NCBI RefSeq assembly: GCF_002028425.1
Contig: NZ_CP020042.1
Location: 1,302,001 to 1,366,000 of the forward strand
DNA: 64,000 bases
Reading direction: 5' to 3'
Origin: Streptomyces katrae
GTDB taxonomy: Bacteria; Actinomycetota; Actinomycetes; Streptomycetales; Streptomycetaceae
Below the pieces are notes generated by a model. It searched no databases, was not told the DNA's origin, and was given only the letters and a program-made list of their open reading frames with translations. The translations under genes and the position numbers were made by a program. Shown here in pieces: positions 43,467 to 51,488 of the stretch. Every line of letters starts with the position of its first letter. Positions within the stretch are counted from its first letter, which is position 1.

Positions 43467-44629
43467 CGGCCGGCCTCCAGACGGCCGTCCTCGGCCCGTA
43501 CGTCCTCGAACGCGCCGCGCAGGACGGCCCGTTCGGCCTCGTCGGCGGTGCCGCCTCCGCGGACGTGGGCGACGAAGTCCTCGGCGATCTCCTGGTCGCT
43601 GCGGCCCCGCAGGCGCTGGGCGTAGGAGGCGTCGCCGTCGTCCTGGCGGCCCTCGGGTTCGAAGGCGAGGCTGAGGGTGTGGGGGAAGCGGGCGGTGAGC
43701 CGGGCCATGGGGTCCTGGGGGCGGACGGGGTCGGTGAGGACCGCCTCGATCCAGCTGTCCTCGCGGCCGGTGAGCGCGAGGTCGTCCAGAAGGTCCTCCA
43801 GGCGGCCGCGGAGCCGGGCGAGCGAGCGGGGGACGGGGGTGTCGAGCCGTTCGGCGGTGATCTCCCCGGCGGGGCCGAGTTCGACGAGCCACATGCTCTT
43901 GCGGTGGTCGGCCTCGGAGAAGGAGTAGGCGAGCGGGGAACCGGAGTAGCGGACCCGTTCGTTGATCGTCTGGCAGCCGTGGAGGTGGCCGAGGGCCGCG
44001 TAGTCGACGCCGTCGAAGACGCCTGCGGGTACGGCCTCGACCCCGCCGACGGCGATGTCGCGTTCACTGTCGCTGGCCTGCCCGCCGGTGACGAAGGCGT
44101 GCGCGAGGACGACGGAGCGGGTGCCCTCGGGCCGGCCGGCCAGGTCGGCGCGGATCCGGTCCATGGCGGCGCCGAGGACGGCCTCGTGGCTGACCTTCTC
44201 CGTGGCGAACTCGTCCTTGACCAGGGCCGGTTCGAGGTACGGCAGCCCGTAGAGGGCGACGTCGCCGTGCGCGTCGGCCAGCAGCACGGGGTCGGCGCAG
44301 CCCGCCGGGTCGGTCCTGAGGTGGATCCCGGCCCGGCCGATGAGTCCGGCGCCGACGCCGAGCCGGCGGGCGGAGTCGTGGTTGCCGGAGATCATCACGG
44401 TGGGCACGCCGAGGTCGGCGAGCCGGTGCAGCGCCCGGTCGTAGAGCTCGACGGCGGGCAGCGGGGGCACGGCCCGGTCGTAGACGTCCCCGGCGACGAG
44501 GACCGCGTCGACCCCGTGTTCGCGCACGGTCTCGACGAGGTGGTCGACGAAGGCGGCCTGGGCTCCGAGCATGTTCACGCGGTGGAACGACCGGCCGAGG
44601 TGCCAGTCGGAGGTGTGCAGGAACTTCAC
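43463..44629 (-). CDS. sbcD: Exonuclease subunit SbcD (Mre11-like)
   Basis: This 388-residue calcineurin-type nuclease has all the metallophosphoesterase motifs: TSDWHLG, AGDVYDRA, SGNHDSARR, LAHAFVTGG and ALGHLHGCQ. Together with SbcC it forms an ATP-dependent double-strand exonuclease and hairpin endonuclease. The GTG at 44629 gives MKFLHTSDWHLG with GGAG seven bases upstream. It overlaps sbcC by four bases. Confidence 0.96.
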   Translation of the reverse strand: MKFLHTSDWHLGRSFHRVNMLGAQAAFVDHLVETVREHGVDAVLVAGDVYDRAVPPLPAVELYDRALHRLADLGVPTVMISGNHDSARRLGVGAGLIGRAGIHLRTDPAGCADPVLLADAHGDVALYGLPYLEPALVKDEFATEKVSHEAVLGAAMDRIRADLAGRPEGTRSVVLAHAFVTGGQASDSERDIAVGGVEAVPAGVFDGVDYAALGHLHGCQTINERVRYSGSPLAYSFSEADHRKSMWLVELGPAGEITAERLDTPVPRSLARLRGRLEDLLDDLALTGREDSWIEAVLTDPVRPQDPMARLTARFPHTLSLAFEPEGRQDDGDASYAQRLRGRSDQEIAEDFVAHVRGGGTADEAERAVLRGAFEDVRAEDGRLEAGR

Positions 44630-44752
44630 TCGACCGCTCCGACCCGCACGTCCGCTCTCCTCCACGCCTGCCGCCCGCACCGGCGCACCCCTGCGCGCCG
44701 GCCATCCAAGGTAACCCGTCCCCGCCCCCGCCCCGGCCGCCTGCGCCCGGAC

Positions 44753-45382
44753 TCAGCCCTCCCCGTAGGCCTCTCCGCCGAGTGCGAACCCGGCGGTTCC
44801 CGCGGTGACGTCGTTGAGCCACGCCCGGAAGGACTCCACGTCCGCCTCGGGCAGGCCGATGTCGATCGAGACGGCCTCCCCGTAGCGCACGTCCAGCACG
44901 GCGCGGCCGGTGGAGCGCAGGTCGTTCTGCGTCTTGCCGGCCCGCTGGTGGTCGACCGTGACGGTGGCCAGCCGGTAGCGGTGGCGGGTGACGGTACCGA
45001 GCGCGTCGAGGGCCTCCCCGACGACCCCGCCGTACGCCCGGATCAGCCCGCCCGCACCGAGCTTCACGCCGCCGTAGTACCGCGTGACGACGGCGACGGC
45101 GTAGCGCACGTCGCGCCGGGTGAGCATCTGCAGCATGGGCACACCGGCGGTACCGCCCGGCTCCCCGTCGTCGCTGGCCTTCTGGATGGAGGCGTCGGCG
45201 CCGATCACGTAGGCGAAGCAGTTGTGCGTGGCGGTGGGGTGCTCGCGCCGGATGCGCGCGATGAACTCCTGCGCCTCCTGCTCGGTCGCGGCGGGCGCGA
45301 GCGAACAGAGGAAGCGCGAGCGGTTGATCTCGGCCTCGTGCGACCCCTCACGGGCCACCGTCTCGTACTGGTCTGCCTTCAC
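44753..45382 (-). CDS. YigZ/IMPACT-family protein
   Basis: This 209-residue UPF0029 protein has the diagnostic SDDGEPGGTAGVPM (about residues 69-82), a TRYYGGVKLGAGGL motif and a C-terminal DUF1949 domain. Relatives in eukaryotes (IMPACT) modulate GCN2; the bacterial role is unsettled. The GTG start (MKADQYETVAREG) has GGTGGAG just upstream. It is followed by a 573-base noncoding region on its 5' side that borders an IS110 element. Confidence 0.9.
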   Translation of the reverse strand: MKADQYETVAREGSHEAEINRSRFLCSLAPAATEQEAQEFIARIRREHPTATHNCFAYVIGADASIQKASDDGEPGGTAGVPMLQMLTRRDVRYAVAVVTRYYGGVKLGAGGLIRAYGGVVGEALDALGTVTRHRYRLATVTVDHQRAGKTQNDLRSTGRAVLDVRYGEAVSIDIGLPEADVESFRAWLNDVTAGTAGFALGGEAYGEG

Positions 45383-45955
45383 CGCTCCACCCTAATCCGT
45401 TGCTAAGAGCGGTCCGGCCGGATGAGAACCGGGTGGGCTGTTCGAGCGCCAGGGCCGTCACATCTGGCTCCACCCGGGCTTGCGAGGCCTTCCCGTAGAT
45501 CGGTGGACGCCCCTGGTGCTCTTGGTGGTGGCGGTCGGGCGGGTGCCGAGGCGACGCCTTTCTGTAAGCGGGCATGCGATGCCTCCACGGAGATCGCGCG
45601 GGTCTCGGCGCCTCCCCGGCTCTCACCATGATGAAGCGGTGTTGACACCCGTCGGCACTGGGCGGACGTCTTCCCTACCCCAGGCCCGGAGGCCTCCTGC
45701 CAGAGCGACGCCACCCAGGGTCGCCGGGTGTCAACACTGCCTGCTTGATCACTCGTTGGTGTTGGCGGTGCGAGCCTGCTGCACGGTGACCTCTCGATAC
45801 GCCCGAGCCAACCAAGCTCCCGCATAGACCGAGGCCCGTGGGGTGAGCTGGTACCACGAACGGCTACTGAGGTGGCGGACCGACCCTCGCGTCGAGTCCT
45901 GGGATTAGGTCGCTGCGTGGTCCCGCATGAGCTCGTGACCAGTACAAATAGCAAC
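45383..45955. other. Noncoding flank of the IS110 element, candidate bridge RNA
   Basis: This is the longest gene-free stretch in the window. Codon bias breaks down in all frames. It contains a perfect 12-base inverted repeat, GTGTTGACACCC (45639-45650) and GGGTGTCAACAC (45726-45737). In IS110-group elements the left noncoding end encodes the bridge RNA that guides the recombinase, and the part from roughly 45740 to 45955, directly before the recombinase gene, is where it would be expected. The exact limits were not determined. Confidence 0.4.
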
Positions 45956-45970
45956 ATGGGGAGGAACACT

Positions 45971-47212
45971 TTGATCTTCTGCGGCATCGACTGGGCGGAA
46001 CGCACGCACGACGTCGCCCTGGTCGACGAGAGCGGCCAGTTACTGGCCAAGCGGCACATCACCGATGACGCCGCCGGCTACAAGATCCTGCTGGATCTGC
46101 TCGCCGAGTACGGTGACACGGAAGAATCCCCGATCCCGGTGGCAATCGAGACGTCCCGGGGCTTGCTGGTGGCGGTGCTGCGGACCGGCAAGCGGCAGGT
46201 GTTCGCGATCAACCCGATGGCCGCGGCCCGCTACCGCGACCGGCACTCCGTCTCCCGCAAGAAGTCCGACCCCGGCGACGCCCTCGTCCTCGCGAACGTG
46301 CTGCGGACCGACATGCACGCCCACAGGCCGCTTCCGCAGGACAGCGACCTGGCCCGCGCCGTCGCTGTCCTCGCCCGTGCTCAGCAGGACGCCACCTGGA
46401 ACCGGCAACAGATTTCCAACCAGCTCCGTTCCCTGCTGCGCGAGTACTACCCGGCTGCTCTCGCGGCCTTCGAACCCTGGAAGAACGGGCTCTGCCGACC
46501 CGAGGCCCACCAGATCCTCAAGCTGGCTCCGACGCCGGCCAAGGCCGCTCGCCTGACCCGCACACAGTTACAGGCCGCGCTCAAGCGGGCCGGTCGCCAG
46601 AGGGGGATCGCTGCCGGCGCCGAGCGGCTCCGCGAGGTCTTCCGAGCCGAGTGGGCCCACCAGCCGCCGCTGGTCGAGGATGCACTTGGCAAGCAGATGC
46701 TGGCCCTCCTGCTTCAGCTGGAGGCCGCCTGCACCGCGGCTGACAACCTTGCCGAGGCGGTCGAAGAGGCGTTCGCGCAGCACCGGGATGCTGAGATCAT
46801 CCTCAGCTTCCCCGGCCTCGGGACCCAGTTCGGCGCCCGGGTGCTCGCCGAGATCGGCGACGACCGGAAACGGTTCGCCGACGCTCGCGGACTGAAGGCA
46901 TACGCCGGCGCCTCGCCCATCACCAGGGCCTCCGGCAAGAAGTCGAGCATCACCCGCCGCTGGGTGAAGAACGACCGCCTCAATGCCGCCGGCTATCTCT
47001 GGGCATTCTCCGCGATCACCGCTTCGCCCGGTGCGAAAGCCCACTACCGGCGACGCCGCGACAACCACGCGGACTGGCACGCCGCCGCCCAGCGCAACCT
47101 CTTCAACCGCATGATCGGCCAGCTCTACCACTGCCTCCAGCAGGGCCAGCAATACGACGAGGAGCTGGCCTTCCCAGCCCCACCTGTCCAGATGGGAACA
47201 GCGGCCGCCTAG
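45971..47212 (+). CDS. IS110-family DEDD recombinase
   Basis: This 413-residue recombinase has an N-terminal RuvC-like DEDD domain: Asp in FCGIDWAERTHDVAL, Glu in VAIETSRGLLVAVL and two Asp in KKSDPGDALVLANVL. The C-terminal Transposase_20 domain has FPGLGTQFGARVLAEIG, LKAYAGASP and the conserved Ser region TRASGKKSS. I prefer the TTG at 45971 because GGGGAGG stands six bases upstream and the product then starts at the family N-terminus; an in-frame ATG lies at 45956. The frame is intact, so the element may be active. IS110 enzymes use an element-encoded bridge RNA. Confidence 0.92.
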   Translation: MIFCGIDWAERTHDVALVDESGQLLAKRHITDDAAGYKILLDLLAEYGDTEESPIPVAIETSRGLLVAVLRTGKRQVFAINPMAAARYRDRHSVSRKKSDPGDALVLANVLRTDMHAHRPLPQDSDLARAVAVLARAQQDATWNRQQISNQLRSLLREYYPAALAAFEPWKNGLCRPEAHQILKLAPTPAKAARLTRTQLQAALKRAGRQRGIAAGAERLREVFRAEWAHQPPLVEDALGKQMLALLLQLEAACTAADNLAEAVEEAFAQHRDAEIILSFPGLGTQFGARVLAEIGDDRKRFADARGLKAYAGASPITRASGKKSSITRRWVKNDRLNAAGYLWAFSAITASPGAKAHYRRRRDNHADWHAAAQRNLFNRMIGQLYHCLQQGQQYDEELAFPAPPVQMGTAAA

Positions 47213-47643
47213 CCAGAGGCCGCTTGCTGGTCCGGGGACCGCACCCAGGGGGCGAAGCGCTGCTCCGGGCCTGCATCCTCGCGCCAGTACCGCAGGACGG
47301 ACTCCTGGACGACCTCGAACCGCTCGGCTGCGATCAGGCACGAGACCGGCTCCTGCCCGCCCGCATCGGCCTCGAAGGCGACCACGACGGGCGGCCTTTC
47401 GCCGACCTGACGCGTGACGCTGAGGACCTCGTCCGCGGTCGGTGCACGGAAGATCGGATCGTGAAACGCCGCAGGGCAGCAGACGAAGAACGGATCGCCG
47501 AAGACCAGCTCCAGGCCATGGTGGTAAGCCAGGTCGTAGCCGGCAGCAAGCCTGAGCTGCCCGCCGTCCCAGGCGACCACGTCCCAGTCCCACCAGTTCC
47601 CTTCAGGGAGCTGGATCGCAGCATGAGCTCCTTCGATGTTCAC
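47209..47643 (-). CDS. Hypothetical protein, 3' end at the IS110 boundary
   Basis: This 144-residue acidic protein has no recognised domain. Features are EGNWWDWDVVAWDGG, LVFGDPFFVCCPAAFHDP and WREDAGPEQRFAPWVRS. The GTG start has AGGGGG seven bases upstream, supporting expression. Its stop codon shares the CTAG that contains the IS110 recombinase stop, so the last residues may be encoded by the IS right end and the original C-terminus lost. Confidence 0.65.
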   Translation of the reverse strand: MNIEGAHAAIQLPEGNWWDWDVVAWDGGQLRLAAGYDLAYHHGLELVFGDPFFVCCPAAFHDPIFRAPTADEVLSVTRQVGERPPVVVAFEADAGGQEPVSCLIAAERFEVVQESVLRYWREDAGPEQRFAPWVRSPDQQAASG

Positions 47644-47706
47644 CCGGCGTCCCCCTTGCTCGTTCGAACAGATCGACAGGCTACACAGGGGCTACGCCCA
47701 GGCGAC

Positions 47707-47736
47707 TTGACGAGTTAAGGCCCTGAGGTGTCTACG
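47707..47736 (+). promoter_or_regulatory. Promoter upstream of the CoA-binding protein gene
   Basis: TTGACG and TCTACG are separated by 18 bases, about 85 bases before the GTG. Confidence 0.4.
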
Positions 47737-47820
47737 GGGAATCGGGCTGGGGTCCTTTTCGTTGATCCGGCGGAACCGGTGGGACCATCCGCCGGGGCAG
47801 GCGGCAGCAGGAGGCGGCAC

Positions 47821-48225
47821 GTGTACGGCGATCAGGAGACCATCCGCAGGATCCTCACCGAGCTCGGCGACACCTGGGCGGTGGTGGGGCTGTCCAACAA
47901 CGAGGACCGGGCGGCCTACGGTGTGGCCAAGGTGCTCCAGCGGTTCGGCAAGCGCGTCGTGCCCGTCCACCCGAAGGCGGAGACGGTGCACGGGGAGCCG
48001 GGCTACCCCTCGCTGGAGGCCATCCCCTTCAAGGTGGACGTGGTGGACGTCTTCGTGAACAGCACGCTGGCCGGTGAGGTCGCGGACGAGGCGGTCGCCG
48101 CCGGGGCCGAGGCCGTCTGGTTCCAGCTGAACGTGATCGACGAGGCCGCCTTCGCCCGGACCCGCGAGGCCGGGCTGGCGATGGTGATGGACCGCTGCCC
48201 CGCCATCGAGATTCCGGCGCTCTAG
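47821..48225 (+). CDS. CoA-binding protein (YccU family)
   Basis: This 134-residue protein is a single CoA-binding Rossmann-like domain: TWAVVGLSNNEDRAAYGVAKVL then GKRVVPVHPKAETVHGEPGY and VDVFVNSTLAGEV, ending MDRCPAIEIPAL with the conserved Cys. AGGAGG six bases before the GTG fixes the start. Relatives bind CoA as part of redox or metabolic sensing, but no precise role is known. It converges with the cupin regulator. Confidence 0.9.
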   Translation: MYGDQETIRRILTELGDTWAVVGLSNNEDRAAYGVAKVLQRFGKRVVPVHPKAETVHGEPGYPSLEAIPFKVDVVDVFVNSTLAGEVADEAVAAGAEAVWFQLNVIDEAAFARTREAGLAMVMDRCPAIEIPAL

Positions 48226-48231
48226 CCCCCG

Positions 48232-48825
48232 TCAGCGGTGGCCGTCCGCCCCCTGCACGGGCGGGATCGAGACGGCCATGGTCATCTCCATCGCCACCGC
48301 GCCCTCGTTGCGGTAGGCGTGCGGGACGTTCGCCTCGAAGGAGACGGCGCCGCCGGCCGGCACCACGTGCCGGGCGTCGGCGACCTCGAGGGTCAGCTCC
48401 CCCTCCGTGACGTGCAGCATCTCGAACGTTCCCGCCGGGTGCGGGTCGGACGAGGTGCCGTCGCCGGGCTCCAGCCGGTAGGTCCACATCTCCACCGGGC
48501 CGCGCCGGTCGTCGCCCAGCAGCATGCGCGCCTCGCTGCCCGGTTCGCCGGACCACATCCGGACCCCCTGCCCCGGGAGCACCACGTGCACCTGCGGGCT
48601 GCGGTCGTGGTCGAGCAGGGTGGTGATGCTCACCCCGAGGGCGTCGGCCAGTTTGACCGTGGTGCCGACGCTCGGGTTCGTACGGGCCTGCTCGATCTGG
48701 ATGATCATGCCGCGGCTGACCCCCGCGCGGGCCGCGAGCGCGTCCAGGGTGAAACCGCGCTCCCCGCGCCACCGCTTGAGGTTCCGGGCGAGCGCCTGGG
48801 TGAGCTGTTCGAGATCCGACACCAT
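48232..48825 (-). CDS. XRE-family regulator with cupin domain
   Basis: This 197-residue protein has an N-terminal HTH (about residues 8-65, FTLDALAARAGVSRGMIIQIEQ) and a C-terminal cupin (about 100-190, with HPAGTFEMLHVTEGELTL and FEANVPHAYRNEG). Such HTH-cupin proteins (PuuR/SutR-like) sense small metabolites. The start is ATG 48825 or GTG 48849; an AT-rich AAAATATT just upstream suggests a leaderless transcript. It is divergent from an EamA transporter with matching dyads between them and is probably its repressor. Confidence 0.88.
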   Translation of the reverse strand: MVSDLEQLTQALARNLKRWRGERGFTLDALAARAGVSRGMIIQIEQARTNPSVGTTVKLADALGVSITTLLDHDRSPQVHVVLPGQGVRMWSGEPGSEARMLLGDDRRGPVEMWTYRLEPGDGTSSDPHPAGTFEMLHVTEGELTLEVADARHVVPAGGAVSFEANVPHAYRNEGAVAMEMTMAVSIPPVQGADGHR

Positions 48826-48849
48826 TCCGTCCAATATTTTGGATGACAC

Positions 48850-48867
48850 AGTTCAACAGACTGAACT
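48850..48867. promoter_or_regulatory. Operator candidate, cupin regulator/EamA spacer
   Basis: AGTTCA-N6-TGAACT is a perfect inverted repeat in the 104-base divergent spacer. A related shorter dyad, GTTC-ACC-GAAC, follows at 48900-48910, so two GTTC/GAAC-type sites face the EamA promoter. Confidence 0.5.
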
Positions 48868-48929
48868 AACCTGCGGTGTATTCGATGCTGCACTCCACCG
48901 TTCACCGAACTGTACTGCGAGGTCCTGCC

Positions 48930-49796
48930 ATGACCGCCCTCTTCGCCCTGGCCACAGCCCTGCTCTGGGGCCTCGCCGACTTCGGCGGCGGGCTGCTGAC
49001 GCGCCGCCTTCCGGCGCTCACGGTGGTCGTGGTCTCGCAGATCGCCGCCGTCCTCGTGCTCGGCTCCGTCGTCCTCGCCGCCGGCGCCTGGCGGGAGGCC
49101 GGCCCGCAGCTGTGGTTCGCGGTGGCGGCGGGCCTGGTCGGACCGGCGGCGATGCTCAGCTTCTACAAGGCGCTCGCCCTGGGCCCGATGGGCGTGGTCT
49201 CGCCGCTGGGCTCCGTCGGTGTCGTCGTGCCGGTCGGGGTGGGGCTGGTGCTCGGCGAGCGGCCGGGGGCGGGCCAGTTCGCGGGGATCGCGGTGGCCGT
49301 GGTCGGCATCGTGCTCGCGGGCGGACCCGAGCTGCGCGGCGCGCCCGTCCAGCGGCAGGCGGTGGTCCTGACCCTGGTCGCCGCCTTCGGCTTCGGCGCG
49401 GTGATGGCGCTGATCTCGCAGGCCTCCACCACCGTCACCGGACTGTTCCTCGCGCTGTTCGTCCAGCGGGTCACCAACGTCGCCGTCGGCGGGGCCGCCC
49501 TGTGGGCGCAGACCCGGCGCGGCGTCCCGGCACTGCCGGAGGGCACCGGCCCGCGCGTCCTGTGGGGGCTGCTGCCCGCGCTGGTGTTCGTGGGCCTGGC
49601 GGACGTCGCGGCCAACGGCACCTACTCGCTCGCCGCGCAGAACGGCCCCGTCACGGTGGCCGCCGTGCTCTCCTCGCTCTACCCGGTGGTCACGGCCCTC
49701 GCCGCTTTCGCCGTGCTCAGGGAGCGGCTGCGCAGCATCCAGGCGGCGGGCGCCGGCCTGGCCCTGGCCGGCACGGTCCTGCTGGCGGCCGGCTGA
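48930..49796 (+). CDS. EamA/DMT-superfamily transporter
   Basis: This 288-residue, ten-helix membrane protein is built from two EamA repeats (residues 1-135 and 140-288), with FYKALALGPMGVVSPLGSVG in the first and LAAQNGPVTVAAVLSSLYPV in the second marking the internal duplication. The start MTALFALATALLWGLADF at 48930 has GAGG upstream. It likely exports an amino acid or metabolite, and the divergent cupin regulator probably senses the same compound. Confidence 0.9.
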   Translation: MTALFALATALLWGLADFGGGLLTRRLPALTVVVVSQIAAVLVLGSVVLAAGAWREAGPQLWFAVAAGLVGPAAMLSFYKALALGPMGVVSPLGSVGVVVPVGVGLVLGERPGAGQFAGIAVAVVGIVLAGGPELRGAPVQRQAVVLTLVAAFGFGAVMALISQASTTVTGLFLALFVQRVTNVAVGGAALWAQTRRGVPALPEGTGPRVLWGLLPALVFVGLADVAANGTYSLAAQNGPVTVAAVLSSLYPVVTALAAFAVLRERLRSIQAAGAGLALAGTVLLAAG

Positions 49797-49876
49797 GCCC
49801 GGAACCGTCGTCGGCCCTCGCCGGCTCACCACCGCTCCACGGGCCTCCCTCGGCGGTACGAACCCACGCCGCGCCC

Positions 49877-49906
49877 GGCCGGGCCGAGGCCGGCCGGGCC
49901 GAGGCC
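49877..49906. repeat. Perfect 15-bp tandem duplication
   Basis: GGCCGGGCCGAGGCC occurs twice head to tail in the noncoding gap between convergent genes. Confidence 0.8.
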
Positions 49907-49964
49907 ACGGGCCTGCGCCCCGCACCGCCGGGCCCGGCGCCGCCCGGACCGCGCCGACGGGGCG

Positions 49965-50711
49965 CTACTGCTCCGCGGCCTCGGCCAGCGCCGCCAGGCC
50001 GCGCAGCTGCGCCGAGGTCACCCCGTCGGGGATCGGCACCGGCGCCGGGGTGCGCAGCGGCGGCTGCCAGCCCGTCTCCGGCTCCCAGCGGCGCACGATC
50101 CGGGCCGGGGCCCCCGCCACCACGGCGTGGTCCGGCACCTCTCCCCGTACGACGGCCCCCGCGGCCACCACCACGTTGCGGCCCAGCTTCGCCCCGGGGA
50201 GGATCACCGCCCCCGTGCCCAGCCAGCAGCCCGGGCCGATCTCCACCGGGGCACTGCGCGGCCACTGCTTGCCGACGGGCTCGTGCGGGTCGTCGTAGCT
50301 GTGGTTGGTGGAGGTGATGTAGACCCCGGGCCCGCAGAACGTGTCGTCGCCGATGCTGATGCGGGCGTCCGCGATGACGTGGCTGCCCCGGCCGAGGACC
50401 ACGCCGTTGCCCAGGACCAGTACGGGGTCGGGGCCGAGGTCGAGGTCGGGCATCATCCCGGCGGTCAGCGTGACCTGCTCGGCGATGATGCAGTGGCCGC
50501 CCATTCGGATCCACGGCTCGCCGAAGACGGTGCCCTGGGGGAAGGCGAGCCGGGTGCCGTCGCCGATGGCCCCGAACCGCAGCCTGCCCGGGTTCTGCGC
50601 GGTGACCGCGCCGGCCTGCTGCATCCAGCGCCAGCCCGCGTGGACCGCGCGGCTGGCGACGCGGCGGCGCAGGGCGGCCAGGGATGAGAACGTGTTCTGG
50701 TTCTTCGGCAC
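49965..50711 (-). CDS. Left-handed beta-helix acyltransferase
   Basis: This 248-residue hexapeptide-repeat transferase resembles WbbJ/maltose O-acetyltransferases: repeats such as VLVLGNGVVLGRGSHVIADA, the catalytic His in STNHSYDDPHEP and the C-terminal turns WLGTGAVILPGAKLGRNVVV. It would use acetyl-CoA on a sugar or antibiotic hydroxyl. GTG start at 50711. It is divergent from a second beta-helix protein, the gamma-carbonic-anhydrase-like gene. Confidence 0.85.
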   Translation of the reverse strand: MPKNQNTFSSLAALRRRVASRAVHAGWRWMQQAGAVTAQNPGRLRFGAIGDGTRLAFPQGTVFGEPWIRMGGHCIIAEQVTLTAGMMPDLDLGPDPVLVLGNGVVLGRGSHVIADARISIGDDTFCGPGVYITSTNHSYDDPHEPVGKQWPRSAPVEIGPGCWLGTGAVILPGAKLGRNVVVAAGAVVRGEVPDHAVVAGAPARIVRRWEPETGWQPPLRTPAPVPIPDGVTSAQLRGLAALAEAAEQ

Positions 50712-50843
50712 CCGGCCACGGTAGTGGGCCGCGCGGCGGACGTCGGGACCGCGTTCCTGTGATCTTCACCCCATCGCCGCCCGAGGGCGGCCCGTGCCCT
50801 ACCGTGCCGGTAGCGCGGCATCCGGAAACAGAGGGAAACGATC

Positions 50844-51446
50844 ATGACGAACCACACGGGCCACACGGGCCACACGGGCCACACGGGCCACACGAGCCAA
50901 GGTGGTCAGGCCGGTCAGGGAGCTCTCATCGCGGCCGTGGGCGACCGTCGGCCGTCCGTGGACCCGACCGCGTTCACCGCCCCGACCTCGGTCGTGGTCG
51001 GCGACGTCACCCTGGGCGCCGGCGCCAGCGTCTGGTACTCGGCGGTGCTGCGCGGCGACTGCGGCCCGATCACGCTGGGCGCCGACAGCAACGTCCAGGA
51101 CAACTGCACGCTGCACGTGGACCCCGGCTTCCCGGTGTCCGTCGGCGAGCGGGTCTCCATCGGCCACAACGCCGTCGTGCACGGCTGCACCGTGGAGGAC
51201 GACTGCCTGATCGGAATGGGCGCGACCGTGCTGAACGGGGCCGTGATCGGTGCCGGTTCGCTGGTGGCGGCGCAGGCCCTGGTCCCCCAGGGCATGGTGG
51301 TCCCGCCCGGCTCACTGGTCGCGGGCGTGCCGGCCAAGGTGCGGCGGGAGCTCACCGCCGAGGAGCGCGAGCACATCAAGGTGAACGCCGCGATGTACAC
51401 GGAGCTGGCGCAGCAGCACCGGGCCTCGGTGACCCCGGAGTCCTGA
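50844..51446 (+). CDS. Gamma-carbonic-anhydrase-like protein with HTG repeat tail
   Basis: This 200-residue left-handed beta-helix protein of the gamma-CA/PaaY type has metal-ligand His91 (CTLHVDPG), His108 (SIGHNAVVHG) and His113, plus the typical C-terminal helix. Before the helix lies an unusual MTNHTGHTGHTGHTGHTSQG segment encoded by 9-bp repeats, giving His at every third residue. AGGGA precedes the ATG. It may be a metal-dependent hydratase or thioester-related enzyme; carbonic anhydrase activity is not assured. Confidence 0.87.
   Translation: MTNHTGHTGHTGHTGHTSQGGQAGQGALIAAVGDRRPSVDPTAFTAPTSVVVGDVTLGAGASVWYSAVLRGDCGPITLGADSNVQDNCTLHVDPGFPVSVGERVSIGHNAVVHGCTVEDDCLIGMGATVLNGAVIGAGSLVAAQALVPQGMVVPPGSLVAGVPAKVRRELTAEEREHIKVNAAMYTELAQQHRASVTPES
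50852..50896 (+). repeat. 9-bp in-frame tandem repeat in the gamma-CA gene
   Basis: CCACACGGG occurs four times perfectly and a fifth time with one mismatch, encoding (His-Thr-Gly) repeats. Copy-number change would keep the frame. Confidence 0.9.
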
Positions 51447-51454
51447 CGCCGCCG

Positions 51455-51483
51455 GGCTCCCGGGGCGGGCGGCCCCGGGAGCC
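51455..51483. terminator. Bidirectional terminator, gamma-CA/DedA
   Basis: GGCTCCCGGGGC pairs perfectly with its complement across a 5-base loop between two convergent genes. Confidence 0.7.
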
Positions 51484-51488
51484 GTGGG

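Larger units (their letters stand above)
45383..47212 (+). mobile_element. IS110-family element, outer limits
   Basis: The recombinase gene is certain, but the ends are not: IS110-group elements lack conventional inverted repeats. The left end must lie within the noncoding flank and the right end is probably within a few tens of bases of the recombinase stop, near or inside the 3' part of the convergent gene. Confidence 0.5.

Noticed and set aside
40479..43625. Open reading frame of 1048 codons on the plus strand opposite sbcC/sbcD
   Set aside because: It is the antisense shadow of a GC-rich coiled-coil gene; composition is Gly/Val/Ala runs with no domain, and SbcC has all its motifs.
45480..45827. 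115-codon ORF in the IS110 flank
   Set aside because: No codon bias, no ribosome site, Arg/Pro/Ser composition typical of noncoding high-GC DNA.
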